Below the pieces are notes generated by a model that saw only the letters and a program-made list of their open reading frames with translations, was not told where the DNA came from and made no database searches. From NCBI RefSeq assembly GCF_022678645.1, contig NZ_JALBWV010000045.1, positions 1 to 64,000 of the forward strand: 64,000 nucleotides of DNA, written 5' to 3'. Position 1 is the stretch's first letter; each line of letters starts with the position of its first letter. This DNA is from Saccharopolyspora soli. GTDB lineage: Bacteria > Actinomycetota > Actinomycetes > Mycobacteriales > Pseudonocardiaceae. Both the position numbers and the translations under genes were made by a program. Below, piece after piece: positions 45,326 to 54,877 of this stretch.

Positions 45326-47712
45326 TGGCAGGCAGCACCCGCGACCTGGTGTTCACCGTTCTGGGCATCGACCGGGCGTCGAAGACGTTCGACAAGGTCG
45401 GCGACTCGATCGACCGCATGGGCAACCGCGCCACGGTCGCGCTCGCAGGGGTGACCGCCGGTTCGGCTGCTGCGTCGGCCGGTGTCGCCGCAGCCGTCGG
45501 CGCCCTACCGCTGGCGTTCATCGGACTCGGCGCCGTCGCGCTGCGCGAGAACACCGCGGTGCGCGGCAGTTTCGAGGACCTGTCCGAAACCGTCCGCACG
45601 GGACTGACGGCCGACGCGGCGCCGCTGGAAGCGGCATTCGTCGGCGCGGCCGAGGACATGGGCGTGGCCTACGAGGAACTGCGCCCGTTGATGCGGGACG
45701 CCTTCGCCGCCTCCGTGCCCTACGTCGACACCCTGACCCAAGGCGTGATCGGCTTCGCCCGCAATGCCATGCCCGGCATGGTCACCTCGGTCGAGCGCGC
45801 CGGGCCGGTCGTCGATGCGCTGGCGTTGACGATGGAAGACGCCGGAGTCGGAGTCGGCGACTTCTTCGAGATCGTCTCGACCGGCTCGGAGGACGCCGGG
45901 GTCGGTATCGAGCACTTGGGGCAGCTGGTGCGCGGCGTGCTGCCGGGTATCGGCGGCACGCTGGTCGGTCTCACCGGGGTCTGGGCCGAACACGGTGACG
46001 AGGTCGCCGACGTCGTGACCCGCATCATCGGCGTGATCAACGACCTCTCCGGCGGTGCGCTGCCGGTCATGTCCTCCGCGGTCGGTGTCGCCCTCGACGT
46101 GCTCTCCGGCGTGCTCAACGTGATCGAGCCGCTGTCGGGCGCGCTCGGGCCGTTGATCGGGCTGTGGCTGTCGCTGGCGACCGCGATGCGCGGTATCCGC
46201 GCCGTCCGGGAAGTCGTCGCCGGGGCCGCCACGTCGATGATCCAGTTCAACGACAACGCGCGCCGCGCCGCCGGAGGCGGAAACATTCTGGCGACCGCCG
46301 GGCGCGGCATGCTCGGTGTCCTCGGCGGCCCGTTCGGCGCCGCGTTGGCCGCCGCATCGGTCGGACTCGCCCTGTTCGGGTCGGCCAGCCAAAGCGCTGA
46401 AGGCGACCAGCGGTCGCTGTCGTCGGCGCTACGGGATTCTGCCGGGGCGTTTGATGCCAACGCGCGGTCGGCGTTGATGCAGTCCGAGCAGTACCAGGAC
46501 ATCGCCGACTCCGTGGAAGCCGCCGGGCTCTCGCACGAGGAGTACATCAACGCCCTGATCTCCGGTGGTCCCGCGCTGGACAACCTCAAGGCACGGTTAC
46601 AGCAGCAAGTGCAGACCGCGTTCGAGGCGCAGGGCTCGTTCACCGGCGTGACCGGGTCGCTGCGGGGCCAGGCCGACGCCTCGACTGCGCTGCTGCTGGC
46701 CACCGACGGTCTGCGCGGCACGGTCGTGGGCGCGATCGATGATCAGCGGCAGTACAACGACGCGGTGTTCGGCGCCGGATCGGCCATGACTCAAACGATC
46801 CCCGGCACCGACTCGCTGCGCGAGGCCATCACCACGCTCGGGGATTCCACTGCGGACACCGCGGATCGGGTGGATGCGCTGAATACGGCGTGGCAACAGC
46901 TGTTCGGGATCCAGATCAGCATGGACGAGGCCACCGCCGGGTTCGAGGAAGGGCTCGACACTCTGCGGGAATCCCTCGATGGTGTGCGGGGCGGTACCGC
47001 GAACTGGCAGGCCGCGCTGTTCTCGGCCGACGGGCAGATCAACCTCACTACCGAAGAGGGCCGGGAGCTGCACGACAACCTGGTCCAGCAGGGCGAGCAG
47101 TACCGGACGCTGGCGCAAACCGCCTACGACACCGCGCTACGCCAAGGCCAGTCACAGCAGCAGGCCACCGCCACGGCGGTCGCGGCAACCGAGCAGCGCC
47201 GTGCGCAGTTCATCGCCGAGGCGCAGCAGATGGGGTTCACCGCCGACCAGGCCCAACGGCTGGCTGACCGGTATTTCGGGATCCCCCGCGACGTGTCCAC
47301 GCTGATCACGACTCCGGGCGCGTGGGAGGCAATGCGGGCTGCCGACGGCGTGCGCGACGCGGTGAACAACATCCCCCGAAACCGAGTCATCGACATCATC
47401 TTTCGGTCGTCCGGGTCGGGCCAGTCCAACCCCGGTTCGGGTATCCCGCTGCCGTTTCGGGCCCACGGCGGCCCGATCGCCTCACAACGCCCAGTGCTCG
47501 TCGGCGAACAGGGCCCCGAGCTTCTGGTCCCGTCCGGGCCGGGGCGGGTGCTGCCAGCACACGAGACACGGCGGCTGTTGGCGCAGTCCGGTCCGTCCCG
47601 TGAACCGCAGTCGCGTGCCACGGTCAACATCGGCACGTTCGTGGCCCAGCCCAACCAGTCGCCATACGACATCGCCGCCGATCTCGACTGGTTCGCCCGT
47701 GGAGGTGGGTAA
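45322..47712 (+). CDS. Tape measure protein
   Basis: A 796-residue, largely helical and Ala-rich protein with several hydrophobic helices (residues 40-75 and 200-345). The C-terminal FRAHGGPIASQRPVLVGEQGPE motif is the usual tape-measure hallmark. Its length predicts a tail of roughly 120 nm by the 0.15 nm per residue rule. Confidence 0.93.
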   Translation: MMAGSTRDLVFTVLGIDRASKTFDKVGDSIDRMGNRATVALAGVTAGSAAASAGVAAAVGALPLAFIGLGAVALRENTAVRGSFEDLSETVRTGLTADAAPLEAAFVGAAEDMGVAYEELRPLMRDAFAASVPYVDTLTQGVIGFARNAMPGMVTSVERAGPVVDALALTMEDAGVGVGDFFEIVSTGSEDAGVGIEHLGQLVRGVLPGIGGTLVGLTGVWAEHGDEVADVVTRIIGVINDLSGGALPVMSSAVGVALDVLSGVLNVIEPLSGALGPLIGLWLSLATAMRGIRAVREVVAGAATSMIQFNDNARRAAGGGNILATAGRGMLGVLGGPFGAALAAASVGLALFGSASQSAEGDQRSLSSALRDSAGAFDANARSALMQSEQYQDIADSVEAAGLSHEEYINALISGGPALDNLKARLQQQVQTAFEAQGSFTGVTGSLRGQADASTALLLATDGLRGTVVGAIDDQRQYNDAVFGAGSAMTQTIPGTDSLREAITTLGDSTADTADRVDALNTAWQQLFGIQISMDEATAGFEEGLDTLRESLDGVRGGTANWQAALFSADGQINLTTEEGRELHDNLVQQGEQYRTLAQTAYDTALRQGQSQQQATATAVAATEQRRAQFIAEAQQMGFTADQAQRLADRYFGIPRDVSTLITTPGAWEAMRAADGVRDAVNNIPRNRVIDIIFRSSGSGQSNPGSGIPLPFRAHGGPIASQRPVLVGEQGPELLVPSGPGRVLPAHETRRLLAQSGPSREPQSRATVNIGTFVAQPNQSPYDIAADLDWFARGGG

Positions 47713-48579
47713 ATGGCCGCTGGCGACCTGATCACCACCGACGGACAAATCGAATGGCGCGGCGCGCTGCTGGGCGTCGACACCGCGTACGGCCTGGTGC
47801 AGCTGGAAGGCTGGCAAGACCTACCCGACATGCGTGATGGTGACGCCGAGTTGGACAACCAGCACGGCTACCAGCCTGGGAAGCTGCTGGCTGATCGGCG
47901 GATCGTCACGTTGTCGTTCGAGCTGGGGGAACGATCCGAAGCGGACTTTCGGGCCGCCGAGCTCGAACTCCGGCGCATCACCGCACCGGACGAAAATCCC
48001 GCCGAGGAACCCCTCGTGGTGCAGTGGCAGGGCATCAAGGCGATGGTCATGGCCCGCTGCACCGGCAGGTTGATCCCGACCCCGGTGGAGTACTTCTACG
48101 GGCTCACCCGCGGCACGATCCAATGGCGCGCCACCAACCCCCGGTTGTTGCACCTCCCGCAGCAATCGTCCACTACGTCGCCACCGGCTGCCGGTGGCGG
48201 CGGCCTGATGTGGCCGCTTCAGTGGCCGTTGGCGTGGGGTGCGGCGCAATCCGGCGGCGAGATCGTGCTCACCAATACCGGCAATGCCCACGCCCAACCG
48301 GTCTGGCGCATCACCGGGTCCTGCACGCGGCCGGTGGTCCGCAACGCCGACACCGGAGACCAACTGGCGTTCGACGACACGTTCACGCTGCCCGCCGGGC
48401 AAACGGTCGTGCTGACCACCCAGGACAAGTCCGTGCTGCTGACCACCGGTGTCAGCCGTAGCAACCGGTTGGCCCGGCGGCAGTGGTTCACCCTGCCGCC
48501 CGGCCCGACGCGGATCCGGTTCGAGACCAGCGACGGCGGCGGCCAACTCGAATGCCATTACCACCACACGAGTTTCTGA
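47713..48579 (+). CDS. Distal tail protein (Dit)
   Basis: A 288-residue protein; WQDLPDMRDGDAELDNQHG, ELGERSEADFRAAELEL and the later galectin-like beta domain (GGEIVLTNTGNAHAQPVWRI) match siphovirus Dit (PF05709). It forms the hub between tail tube and baseplate. Confidence 0.85.
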   Translation: MAAGDLITTDGQIEWRGALLGVDTAYGLVQLEGWQDLPDMRDGDAELDNQHGYQPGKLLADRRIVTLSFELGERSEADFRAAELELRRITAPDENPAEEPLVVQWQGIKAMVMARCTGRLIPTPVEYFYGLTRGTIQWRATNPRLLHLPQQSSTTSPPAAGGGGLMWPLQWPLAWGAAQSGGEIVLTNTGNAHAQPVWRITGSCTRPVVRNADTGDQLAFDDTFTLPAGQTVVLTTQDKSVLLTTGVSRSNRLARRQWFTLPPGPTRIRFETSDGGGQLECHYHHTSF

Positions 48580-48591
48580 GATCGGAGCATC

Positions 48592-49836
48592 ATGGCTGAG
48601 CGCCATTCGTGGGCCGTGCAACAGATTGACGACCTCGGGCAGCAGACCGTCGAAGACGGCCGGATCACCGTCGCCGCGCTCGCCACGCCAGACGGGCAGA
48701 TCACCTCCCGCACCGGACTGTTGCCCGCAGCTGCCGCACCGGGTGCGGTGACCGCCACCAACCCGACCCCGGACGGGTTCGTGCACGTCGCCCCATTCCG
48801 CGCAGTACTGCAATCCCAGCGCGGCGGCGGCGCCTACCTGCTGTGCCTGGATGCCATCAAGGACATCGACGTCCTCGGCACCGCACCCGCCGACGCCTCC
48901 AACCCGCGCAACGACCTGATCGTGGCCCAACAGTCCGACGCCTACTTCAGCGACACGAACTCCGACATGGTCGTGCGGCACCTCGTCGGCACCCCGGCCG
49001 CGACCCCGGTCGACCCGACCGTAGACGGCAGCCCCGACTACCTACCGCTGGCACGCATCGTGGTCCCGGCCAACGCCGAGACCATCACCACCGCCGACAT
49101 CCAGTCGTTCGATGTACCGCGCACCGTCGCCGCGGGCGGCATCCTCCCGGTCACCGACGCCACCGCGCGCAGCGGCATCGCGGCCCCGTACGCCGGGCAG
49201 GCCGTGTACCGGGTCGACACCCACCGCGTCGAGGTGCACGACGGCACCGACTGGCGTGTGCCCGGAATCCCGGTCGTCGCCGCCACTTCCGAGATCAGCA
49301 ACCCCTATCCGGGGCAGCTGGTCGTGTTGTCGACGACGAACATCGTCCTGCGCTGGAGCGGAACGACGTGGGTGGACTCCTACCCGATCGGTGGCACTAC
49401 CGACGCTACCCGCCACGAGGCGCGCTACTACCGGTCCGCCGTGCAGACCATCCCGAACAACGTGGATCAGCGTGTGCATTTGCCGGACTGGGATTACCTC
49501 TCCGACGACGTGAGCACGGCCGCGGTCAGCAACGGCACCGAGTTCACTCTGAACCGGGCCGGGTTGTGGCAATTGGAGGCGAACATTCGGTTCGTGAGCA
49601 CCGGATCCGCCGCCGAACGCGCGGTGGCGATCGCCGGGTCGCCGACCGGGAGCCGGTACGCGCAGGCGGCCAGCGATCAGACCGGGGAGCCGTGCTCGCT
49701 GTCGTGCTCGACCACCCGCCGGTTCACCGCAGGTTCGAAGTTGAGCATGTGGGCGTACCAGAACACCGGCGCCTCGGTGAACCTCGACCCACTCGGCGGC
49801 GGCATCAACTTCGCCTTGACCTGGCTGCGAGGCTGA
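48592..49836 (+). CDS. Baseplate or fibre protein with C1q-like end
   Basis: A 414-residue protein. The N-terminal part (residues 1-190) resembles baseplate-upper-type proteins of actinophages (GFVHVAPFRAVLQSQRGGGA). The C-terminal 110 residues (AGLWQLEANIRFVSTGSAAE...LSMWAYQNTGASVNL) are of a C1q/TNF-like jelly-roll kind used in receptor binding. Confidence 0.65.
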   Translation: MAERHSWAVQQIDDLGQQTVEDGRITVAALATPDGQITSRTGLLPAAAAPGAVTATNPTPDGFVHVAPFRAVLQSQRGGGAYLLCLDAIKDIDVLGTAPADASNPRNDLIVAQQSDAYFSDTNSDMVVRHLVGTPAATPVDPTVDGSPDYLPLARIVVPANAETITTADIQSFDVPRTVAAGGILPVTDATARSGIAAPYAGQAVYRVDTHRVEVHDGTDWRVPGIPVVAATSEISNPYPGQLVVLSTTNIVLRWSGTTWVDSYPIGGTTDATRHEARYYRSAVQTIPNNVDQRVHLPDWDYLSDDVSTAAVSNGTEFTLNRAGLWQLEANIRFVSTGSAAERAVAIAGSPTGSRYAQAASDQTGEPCSLSCSTTRRFTAGSKLSMWAYQNTGASVNLDPLGGGINFALTWLRG

Positions 49837-49837
49837 C

Positions 49838-50971
49838 GTGGCGCTGCCGGTCTACACCTACGCCATCGCTGACCTGCGCACCAACACCCTGCTGGAAGAG
49901 GTCCCGCTATCCGGGGTGCGGTTCAACAAGCCCCTGAACAGCAGCGGACGGTTCAGCGGCACGTGGAAGCTCGACGAGCGCTCGACCTACCTTGACCCGT
50001 ACGACTTGACGATGCCTACCCGGCGGGTGATCTACGCGTTCCGGGATGCGCGGCCGATGTGGGGCGGGCTGATCTGGTCCCGCGCCTACAACTCGGCCGA
50101 GGACACCGTGGAGATCGGTGCGGGCGAGTGGTGGTCGTACTTCGACCACCGCAAAGTCCTGCCGGTACTGCCGGTGAACCCGGACCTCACCACAGTGGCC
50201 GGACTATCGACCGCGTACGACAACGTGGATCAAAACGAGATCGCCCGTCGCCTGGTGGTGCTGGCCCAGCAGCACGCGGGTGGGGATATCGGTATCGAGT
50301 TCGACGACTCGGTCTCGAACTTCGTGCGGGATCGCACCTACCAGGGCTACGACCTCACCGACGTCGGTGAGGCACTGCGGAACCTGACCAACGTCGAGGG
50401 CGGTCCCGACATGGTCTTCGACGTCATCCCCGCCCCCAGCGGCATCGGGGCGCCGCGGCGGATCCTGCGCATCGGAACCCCCTGGCTCGGCCAACAAGGC
50501 TCAAGCCACGTGTGGGAGATCGGCGGCAACGCCATCCGCTACACCTGGCCCACCGACGGCACCCGCATGGCCACCCGCGCCTACGCCACCGGCGAAGGCG
50601 TCGACCTCGGCACCCCGATCGCCGTGGCAGAGCAGCCCGAACGCTACGACCAAGGATTCCCGCTGCTGGAGCTGGAAACCAACTACTCCGGCGCCGAAAC
50701 CGAAGCCACCTTGGCCGGTCACGCCGAAGCCGACCAGCAGGCCGCCCGGATGCCGGTGGTGCTGCCCACCATCGAGGTGCGCGGCGACATCCCACCCACC
50801 GCCGCCGAGGTCAACCGCGGCGACGACGGCTGGCTGGTCATCGCACCAGATCGGTTCCACCGCAACGGATTCGAAGGACCCGTGCGGGTCATCGACATGG
50901 ACTTCGCGCCCTCGGCCGACGCCGAACGGGTCACGTTGACGCTCGCGCCGCTGCTCGACGGCGTCGCCTAG
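49838..50971 (+). CDS. Tail hub (Tal-like) protein
   Basis: A 377-residue protein. AIADLRTNTLLEEVPLSGVRF, FSGTWKLDERSTYLDPYDL and the PMWGGLIWSRAY block are typical of the siphovirus baseplate hub. No separate lysozyme or peptidase domain is visible. GTG start. Confidence 0.72.
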   Translation: MALPVYTYAIADLRTNTLLEEVPLSGVRFNKPLNSSGRFSGTWKLDERSTYLDPYDLTMPTRRVIYAFRDARPMWGGLIWSRAYNSAEDTVEIGAGEWWSYFDHRKVLPVLPVNPDLTTVAGLSTAYDNVDQNEIARRLVVLAQQHAGGDIGIEFDDSVSNFVRDRTYQGYDLTDVGEALRNLTNVEGGPDMVFDVIPAPSGIGAPRRILRIGTPWLGQQGSSHVWEIGGNAIRYTWPTDGTRMATRAYATGEGVDLGTPIAVAEQPERYDQGFPLLELETNYSGAETEATLAGHAEADQQAARMPVVLPTIEVRGDIPPTAAEVNRGDDGWLVIAPDRFHRNGFEGPVRVIDMDFAPSADAERVTLTLAPLLDGVA

Positions 50972-50984
50972 GGGAGGACCGGGC

Positions 50985-51710
50985 ATGCAGGTCAACCAGC
51001 CGTCCAACCTCTTGGATCGCATCAAGCGCGCCGAGCAGCAGCTGCAACGGCTCTGGAAAGCGGTGGGCCTGGCCTCGGCGACCATCTCCCGTGGCGGGCT
51101 GACCCTGCTGCAGGACGCGTTCCTGCGGATGGTCGACGACAACGACACCGAGATCTTGTACTTCGGGCCGGACACCGACGGACACCAGGTCATGCGCATC
51201 CGCCGCGAAGACGGATCTCAGATCATGTTCACCGGGCAGGCCGCTGGCGGCCGGGACTTCTGGGCGCTCTCTGATTCCACTGGTCGCATCGTTGCCTCCG
51301 ACGACGCCGCATCTGGCGTTGGCCTTGCGCGGCCGTGGTTGTCGGTGCCGATGTATCCGTTGTTCACCATCCAGGGCGGCGACGTCGTGGCCTACATGTC
51401 GCTGCCCGTCAGCGAGCTCACCGGCGCCACCATCTGGGAAGGCCGGGCGTCGATCTCGCACCCCTACATCACCGTCGACGGCCAGTGGGGTGAGGCAAGC
51501 GGCGACAACACCACCACCTACAGACTGCTTATCAACGGCAACCAAGTTGGCAGCTGGACACCGGAGTTCTCGACGGCCACGTTCGGCCCGTTCGACGTCG
51601 CCCCGTATATCGGGCTCGACTGGTGCTCGGTGCGCATCACCGCCACCGCAAGCGGCACCGGCGCGGTCGCCGTGCAGCTGCTCGGCTGCTACCTCCACCA
51701 AACCCTCTAA
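50985..51710 (+). CDS. Tail fibre / receptor-binding protein
   Basis: A 241-residue protein: a helical N-terminal segment with the GFNL-like LLDRIKRAEQQLQRLW trimerisation helix, then a beta-rich body and a C-terminal domain with WTPEFSTATFGPFDVAPYIG. Position at the end of the tail module fits a fibre. Confidence 0.65.
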   Translation: MQVNQPSNLLDRIKRAEQQLQRLWKAVGLASATISRGGLTLLQDAFLRMVDDNDTEILYFGPDTDGHQVMRIRREDGSQIMFTGQAAGGRDFWALSDSTGRIVASDDAASGVGLARPWLSVPMYPLFTIQGGDVVAYMSLPVSELTGATIWEGRASISHPYITVDGQWGEASGDNTTTYRLLINGNQVGSWTPEFSTATFGPFDVAPYIGLDWCSVRITATASGTGAVAVQLLGCYLHQTL

Positions 51711-51723
51711 CCCCGGACACGTG

Positions 51724-52047
51724 ATGACGCCTGAAACACCAGCGGACGTCGCGCTGCACTACGTCCGCGAGGAACTGTCGACCTTGCGAGCAACCATGCA
51801 TGACGAGCTGGCCGCCGTGCGCGCGGACATCTCCGAGCTGGCCGCCACCCTCCGCGGCCACATGAACGACCTCGGCCCGCGCATCGCCGTGCTGGAGCAC
51901 CGGATTGGCGAGTCCGAAAAGGACATCGCCGAAATCAAGTCGGAACGGGATTCCGACCGGTCGAAGCGGTGGACCGTCTGGATCGCCCTGCTGGCATCGG
52001 TCCTCAGCTTCGTCGGATCACTCGTGCTGAATTTCATGGGGAGTTGA
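51724..52047 (+). CDS. Coiled-coil protein with C-terminal membrane helix
   Basis: A 107-residue protein with a heptad-rich helix (LRATMHDELAAVRADISELA) and one transmembrane segment at the end (VWIALLASVLSFVGSLVLNF). Next to endolysin and holin, it is likely a lysis-module accessory (a spanin- or holin-like role cannot be distinguished). Confidence 0.65.
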   Translation: MTPETPADVALHYVREELSTLRATMHDELAAVRADISELAATLRGHMNDLGPRIAVLEHRIGESEKDIAEIKSERDSDRSKRWTVWIALLASVLSFVGSLVLNFMGS

Positions 52048-52049
52048 CT

Positions 52050-53000
52050 ATGGCTCTGCCTCTCATATGGCTCGCCGACGTGCTACGCGGCACGGGCCTG
52101 CACGTCGTGGAAACCTACGGCTGGCGCGAGCGCACCGCCAGCGGCCCCCAGCCAAGGCCCGTCGGCGTGCTGGAACACCACACCGCCACCCCCACGAGCT
52201 ACCAGCGACCGGCGCCGACGGTGCAGCTGTGCATCGATGGCCGCCCCGACCTTGATGGGCCGCTGTGCCACGGCGTCATCGGCTACGACGGCGTGATCCA
52301 CCTGATCGCCGCCGGACGCGCGAATCACGCCGGAAAAGCCAAGGCGTCCGGGCCGAACCCGGCAGGCGACGGGAACACGCTCTACGTCGGGTTCGAATGG
52401 GACTACCAGGGCGTGGATCAAGGCCCGTCGCCGGAGCAGTACGACGCCGCAGTGCGCGCCACCCGCGCCGTGCTCGACCACCTCGGCCGTCCAGCGGACG
52501 CGGCGCGCGGCCACAAGGAAACCAGCGTCACCGGCAAGATCGATCCGGGGCGCGTCGACATGAACCTTTTCCGAGCCGCTGTCGCCAGCGGAGAACAGGA
52601 CCTCGACATGGCCACCGTCAACGAGCTTTTCGAACTCGTCCGCCGATACTCCGGCGGTGACTCCGCCTACGGCTACACCATCCCCCGCTCGCCAGAGCGA
52701 GTGCGCAGGTTTGCCGCAGCCATCCCCCCGAAGATGGGCCGGGTCACCGGAAACGACGGCGAACTGTTCGTGTCCCTCGTTGCTGGCGAGAACGTCGAGG
52801 TGCGCGAGATCTACGCCTGCGAGGACTGGCAGGCCGACGGCAAACCCGGCCGCAAATACGGGCTTCAAGGGCCCTACACGCTGGTCGCGAACGACCGGCA
52901 GTCGTTCCCGGTGCCGGGCGCGGCGACTCAGGTCTGCGTGGTCTACCGCTCCGACTGCGACCTGTCCCTGTCCGTCGAGATCGACGCCAAGTGGAAGTGA
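52050..53000 (+). CDS. Phage endolysin, N-acetylmuramoyl-L-alanine amidase
   Basis: A 316-residue lysin with a PGRP/amidase_2 domain over residues 1-178 (zinc His43/44 in EHHTATP and a second site in ARGHKETS, with GKIDPGRVDM) and a separate C-terminal cell-wall-binding-like domain (KMGRVTGNDGELFVSLVAGE). It cuts peptidoglycan after the holin opens the membrane. Closely related to the chromosomal amidase at 13992. Confidence 0.93.
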   Translation: MALPLIWLADVLRGTGLHVVETYGWRERTASGPQPRPVGVLEHHTATPTSYQRPAPTVQLCIDGRPDLDGPLCHGVIGYDGVIHLIAAGRANHAGKAKASGPNPAGDGNTLYVGFEWDYQGVDQGPSPEQYDAAVRATRAVLDHLGRPADAARGHKETSVTGKIDPGRVDMNLFRAAVASGEQDLDMATVNELFELVRRYSGGDSAYGYTIPRSPERVRRFAAAIPPKMGRVTGNDGELFVSLVAGENVEVREIYACEDWQADGKPGRKYGLQGPYTLVANDRQSFPVPGAATQVCVVYRSDCDLSLSVEIDAKWK

Positions 53001-53005
53001 TCCCG

Positions 53006-53278
53006 ATGTCCGACAAGCTCACCGCGTGGTTGCGCACGGTCGTGCCCGGCCTGTGGGCCGCGCTGATCACCTGGCTGCTGTCCCTCGGCCTGCCCGCGTC
53101 GATCGGCGACTTGCTCGCCGGTGGCGAGGAGTTCGTCATGGCCGCCGTGCTCGCCGCGGTCTACGCCGGGCTGCGCTGGCTTGAACCACGCATGCCCGCG
53201 TGGCTGACCCGCATCCTGCTGGGCTCCAACACCCCACCCACCTACGAGCCGACAGCCGACGCACCGCATCGCAGCTGA
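53006..53278 (+). CDS. Holin
   Basis: A 90-residue protein with two transmembrane segments (WAALITWLLSLGLPAS and EEFVMAAVLAAVYAGLRW) and a short polar tail, directly after the endolysin. A partial copy of this gene is at 54211-54369. Confidence 0.85.
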   Translation: MSDKLTAWLRTVVPGLWAALITWLLSLGLPASIGDLLAGGEEFVMAAVLAAVYAGLRWLEPRMPAWLTRILLGSNTPPTYEPTADAPHRS

Positions 53279-53293
53279 TCGTCACCAACACGA

Positions 53294-53341
53294 AGCGCCC
53301 CGCACCGCGACCCTTCGAAGAGGTCCGCGGCGCGGGGCGCT
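53294..53341 (+). terminator. Terminator after the lysis genes
   Basis: AGCGCCCCGCACCGCGACC pairs with GGTCCGCGGCGCGGGGCGCT through most of its length around CTTCGAAGA. Ends the late transcript. No U-tract. Confidence 0.75.
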
Positions 53342-53527
53342 CGTGGCTGTTCCGGGCACTTCCTTACGCCGGGCTGCATTGCGTGCTGCCGGGCACGGCC
53401 GCCACCGGCTGCGAGAACTGTTCGACGAGCGTGGCCTCCGCGCTCGGGCTAGATTCGGTTGAATGGCTACGTCGACTGACCGCCGAGTCAACAAGGGCGG
53501 AACCAGTGCCCACGCGTGAGGTAACAG

Positions 53528-54196
53528 ATGGTCCACTTCGTGATCGAGCCGCGGCAGGCGGTGCTCCTCGTAGTCGACATGCAACGCTGCTTCGTCGGCG
53601 ACTCTCCCATCGCGGCGCCCGACGCGCAGCCCGTTGCTCGACGGCTCAACGCGCTGGTGCGAGTGTGCCGGTCCGCAGCCATGCCGGTGATCTGGACGCG
53701 CCACGTCGTGCGACCGGACGGGAGCAACGCCGGGCTGCTGGCGCGGATGGTGCCCCTGGTGTCGGACGGGATCATCGACGCGGACTCCCCCTCGGCGGCC
53801 CTGCACGAAGTCATGGAGATCAGCGAGAACGACATCGTCATCGACAAGCCGCACTTCGGCGGCTTCGTCGGCACGGACCTGGAGACGATTCTCAGGTCGC
53901 GAGGCGCCAACACGATCATCCTCGGTGGGATCAACACGAACATGTGCGTCGACACGACCGCGCGTGAGGCTGCTGCGCGGGAGTTCCAGGTCATCTTTCT
54001 CAGCGACGGCACGGCCAACTTCGATCTGCCCGACGGTGGTCTCGGTCCAGCGAGTGCCGAGGACCTGCAACGCACCGCGTGTGCCGTGATGGCCTTCGGG
54101 TTCGCGGAGGTGCTCACTGTGGCCGAGGCCATCGAACGCATCGAGGGTGCCACCCAGGGAGCCGGCGCGCGTACGACTGGCTCGTCATTCGTCTAG
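53528..54196 (+). CDS. Isochorismatase-family cysteine hydrolase
   Basis: A 222-residue hydrolase with catalytic Asp18 (VVDMQRCF), Lys107 (VIDKPHFGGF) and Cys140 (GINTNMCVDTTAREA), the complete isochorismatase triad. Such enzymes cleave vinyl ether or amide substrates (isochorismate, nicotinamide, biuret); the substrate here is not known. It is not a phage structural gene and sits between the holin and a truncated holin copy, so it looks like acquired cargo. GTGAGGTAACAG precedes the ATG. Confidence 0.9.
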   Translation: MVHFVIEPRQAVLLVVDMQRCFVGDSPIAAPDAQPVARRLNALVRVCRSAAMPVIWTRHVVRPDGSNAGLLARMVPLVSDGIIDADSPSAALHEVMEISENDIVIDKPHFGGFVGTDLETILRSRGANTIILGGINTNMCVDTTAREAAAREFQVIFLSDGTANFDLPDGGLGPASAEDLQRTACAVMAFGFAEVLTVAEAIERIEGATQGAGARTTGSSFV

Positions 54197-54210
54197 CAAC
54201 TCGCTTCAGG

Positions 54211-54369
54211 CTGATCACCTGGCTGAGCTCCCTCGGACTACCGACGTCGGTCGGCGACCTGCTCGCCGGTGGTGAGGAGTTCGTCATGGCCGCCGTCTTG
54301 GCTGCGGTGTATGCCGGGCTGCGCTGGCTGGAACCGCGCATGCCCGCTTGGTTGGCCCGGATCCTGCTG
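54211..54369 (+). pseudogene. Truncated second copy of the holin gene
   Basis: These 159 bases align without gaps to 53063-53221 of the holin; identical segments include GAGGAGTTCGTCATGGCCGC and GCCGGGCTGCGCTGGCT. The translation keeps LITWLSSLGLPTS...EEFVMAAVLAAVYAGLRWLEP, but there is no start codon and the 5' end is missing. It begins 15 bases past the isochorismatase stop, so it marks a recombination junction with a related phage. Confidence 0.88.
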
Positions 54370-54623
54370 GTTCTGCCCGGCCGCCCACTTATGCCACGGA
54401 TTCGGGCTCGGCCGTCGGGTAGCCGCCCGCGTGCTGGATGTAATCGCCCCGTCTGTTCGGTTTCACCGGTTGGGTGCGAGAGCTTGCCCACAAGGGCCGA
54501 GCTGAGGGCTTGTTATTCGGGCGAGGAGCGCGGACGGTGAACGGTGAGCGTGCCCGTCTGACCTGCAAGAACATGGGTGCGTGGGCCTGGTGAGGCGTCG
54601 GGGCCTCGCCAGAAATCAGGGAA

Positions 54624-54654
54624 GGGTGGGCGACCGACGGGGGGTCGCCCACCC
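54624..54654. promoter_or_regulatory. Stem-loop upstream of small unit
   Basis: GGGTGGGCGACC and GGTCGCCCACCC form a perfect 12-bp stem around GACGGGG, 23 bases before the GTG of the small reading frame at 54678. It may insulate that unit from upstream transcription. The 308 bases from 54370 to 54677 contain nothing else I recognise. Confidence 0.6.
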
Positions 54655-54677
54655 GACACCGAGAAACGGGGGGTTCT

Positions 54678-54866
54678 GTGTTCCGAGACGACCAGCCGCA
54701 AGACGCCGCAGCGCAGCCCACCGGCGGCGTGCGCATCTCTCGCCGGGCCAGCACGGCCGACGTGCTGCGCCGCGCGATCGCCCTGGAAGCACGCGCACTG
54801 CTACACCGGGCTCACCTTCGCTTGCGAACCCAGCACACCGTGAATCCCATCGCAATGCCGCGGTGA
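54678..54866 (+). CDS. Small hypothetical protein
   Basis: A 62-residue Arg/Ala-rich, mostly helical peptide (ISRRASTADVLRRAIALEA) after GGGGGG and a GTG start. It is bracketed by hairpins at 54624-54654 and 54878-54914, which is the main sign that it is a transcribed unit. No family recognised. Confidence 0.42.
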   Translation: MFRDDQPQDAAAQPTGGVRISRRASTADVLRRAIALEARALLHRAHLRLRTQHTVNPIAMPR

Positions 54867-54877
54867 TCGTCTCGACC

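Larger units (their letters stand above)
20607..53341 (+). mobile_element. Siphovirus-type prophage at tRNA-Val
   Basis: Integrase, cI/cro switch, early replication and recombination genes, HK97-type packaging and head genes, a long-tail module and lysis genes appear in standard order. The left boundary is the tRNA 3' end. The right boundary is not proven: no repeat of the tRNA 3' sequence was found downstream, so 53341 (the terminator after the holin) marks only the end of the recognisable core, and the element may continue through the accessory block. Confidence 0.85.

Noticed and set aside
54577-54866. Overlapping plus-strand frames through 54577-54895.
   Set aside because: Only the 54678 frame has a fitting start and terminator; the others are frame shadows.
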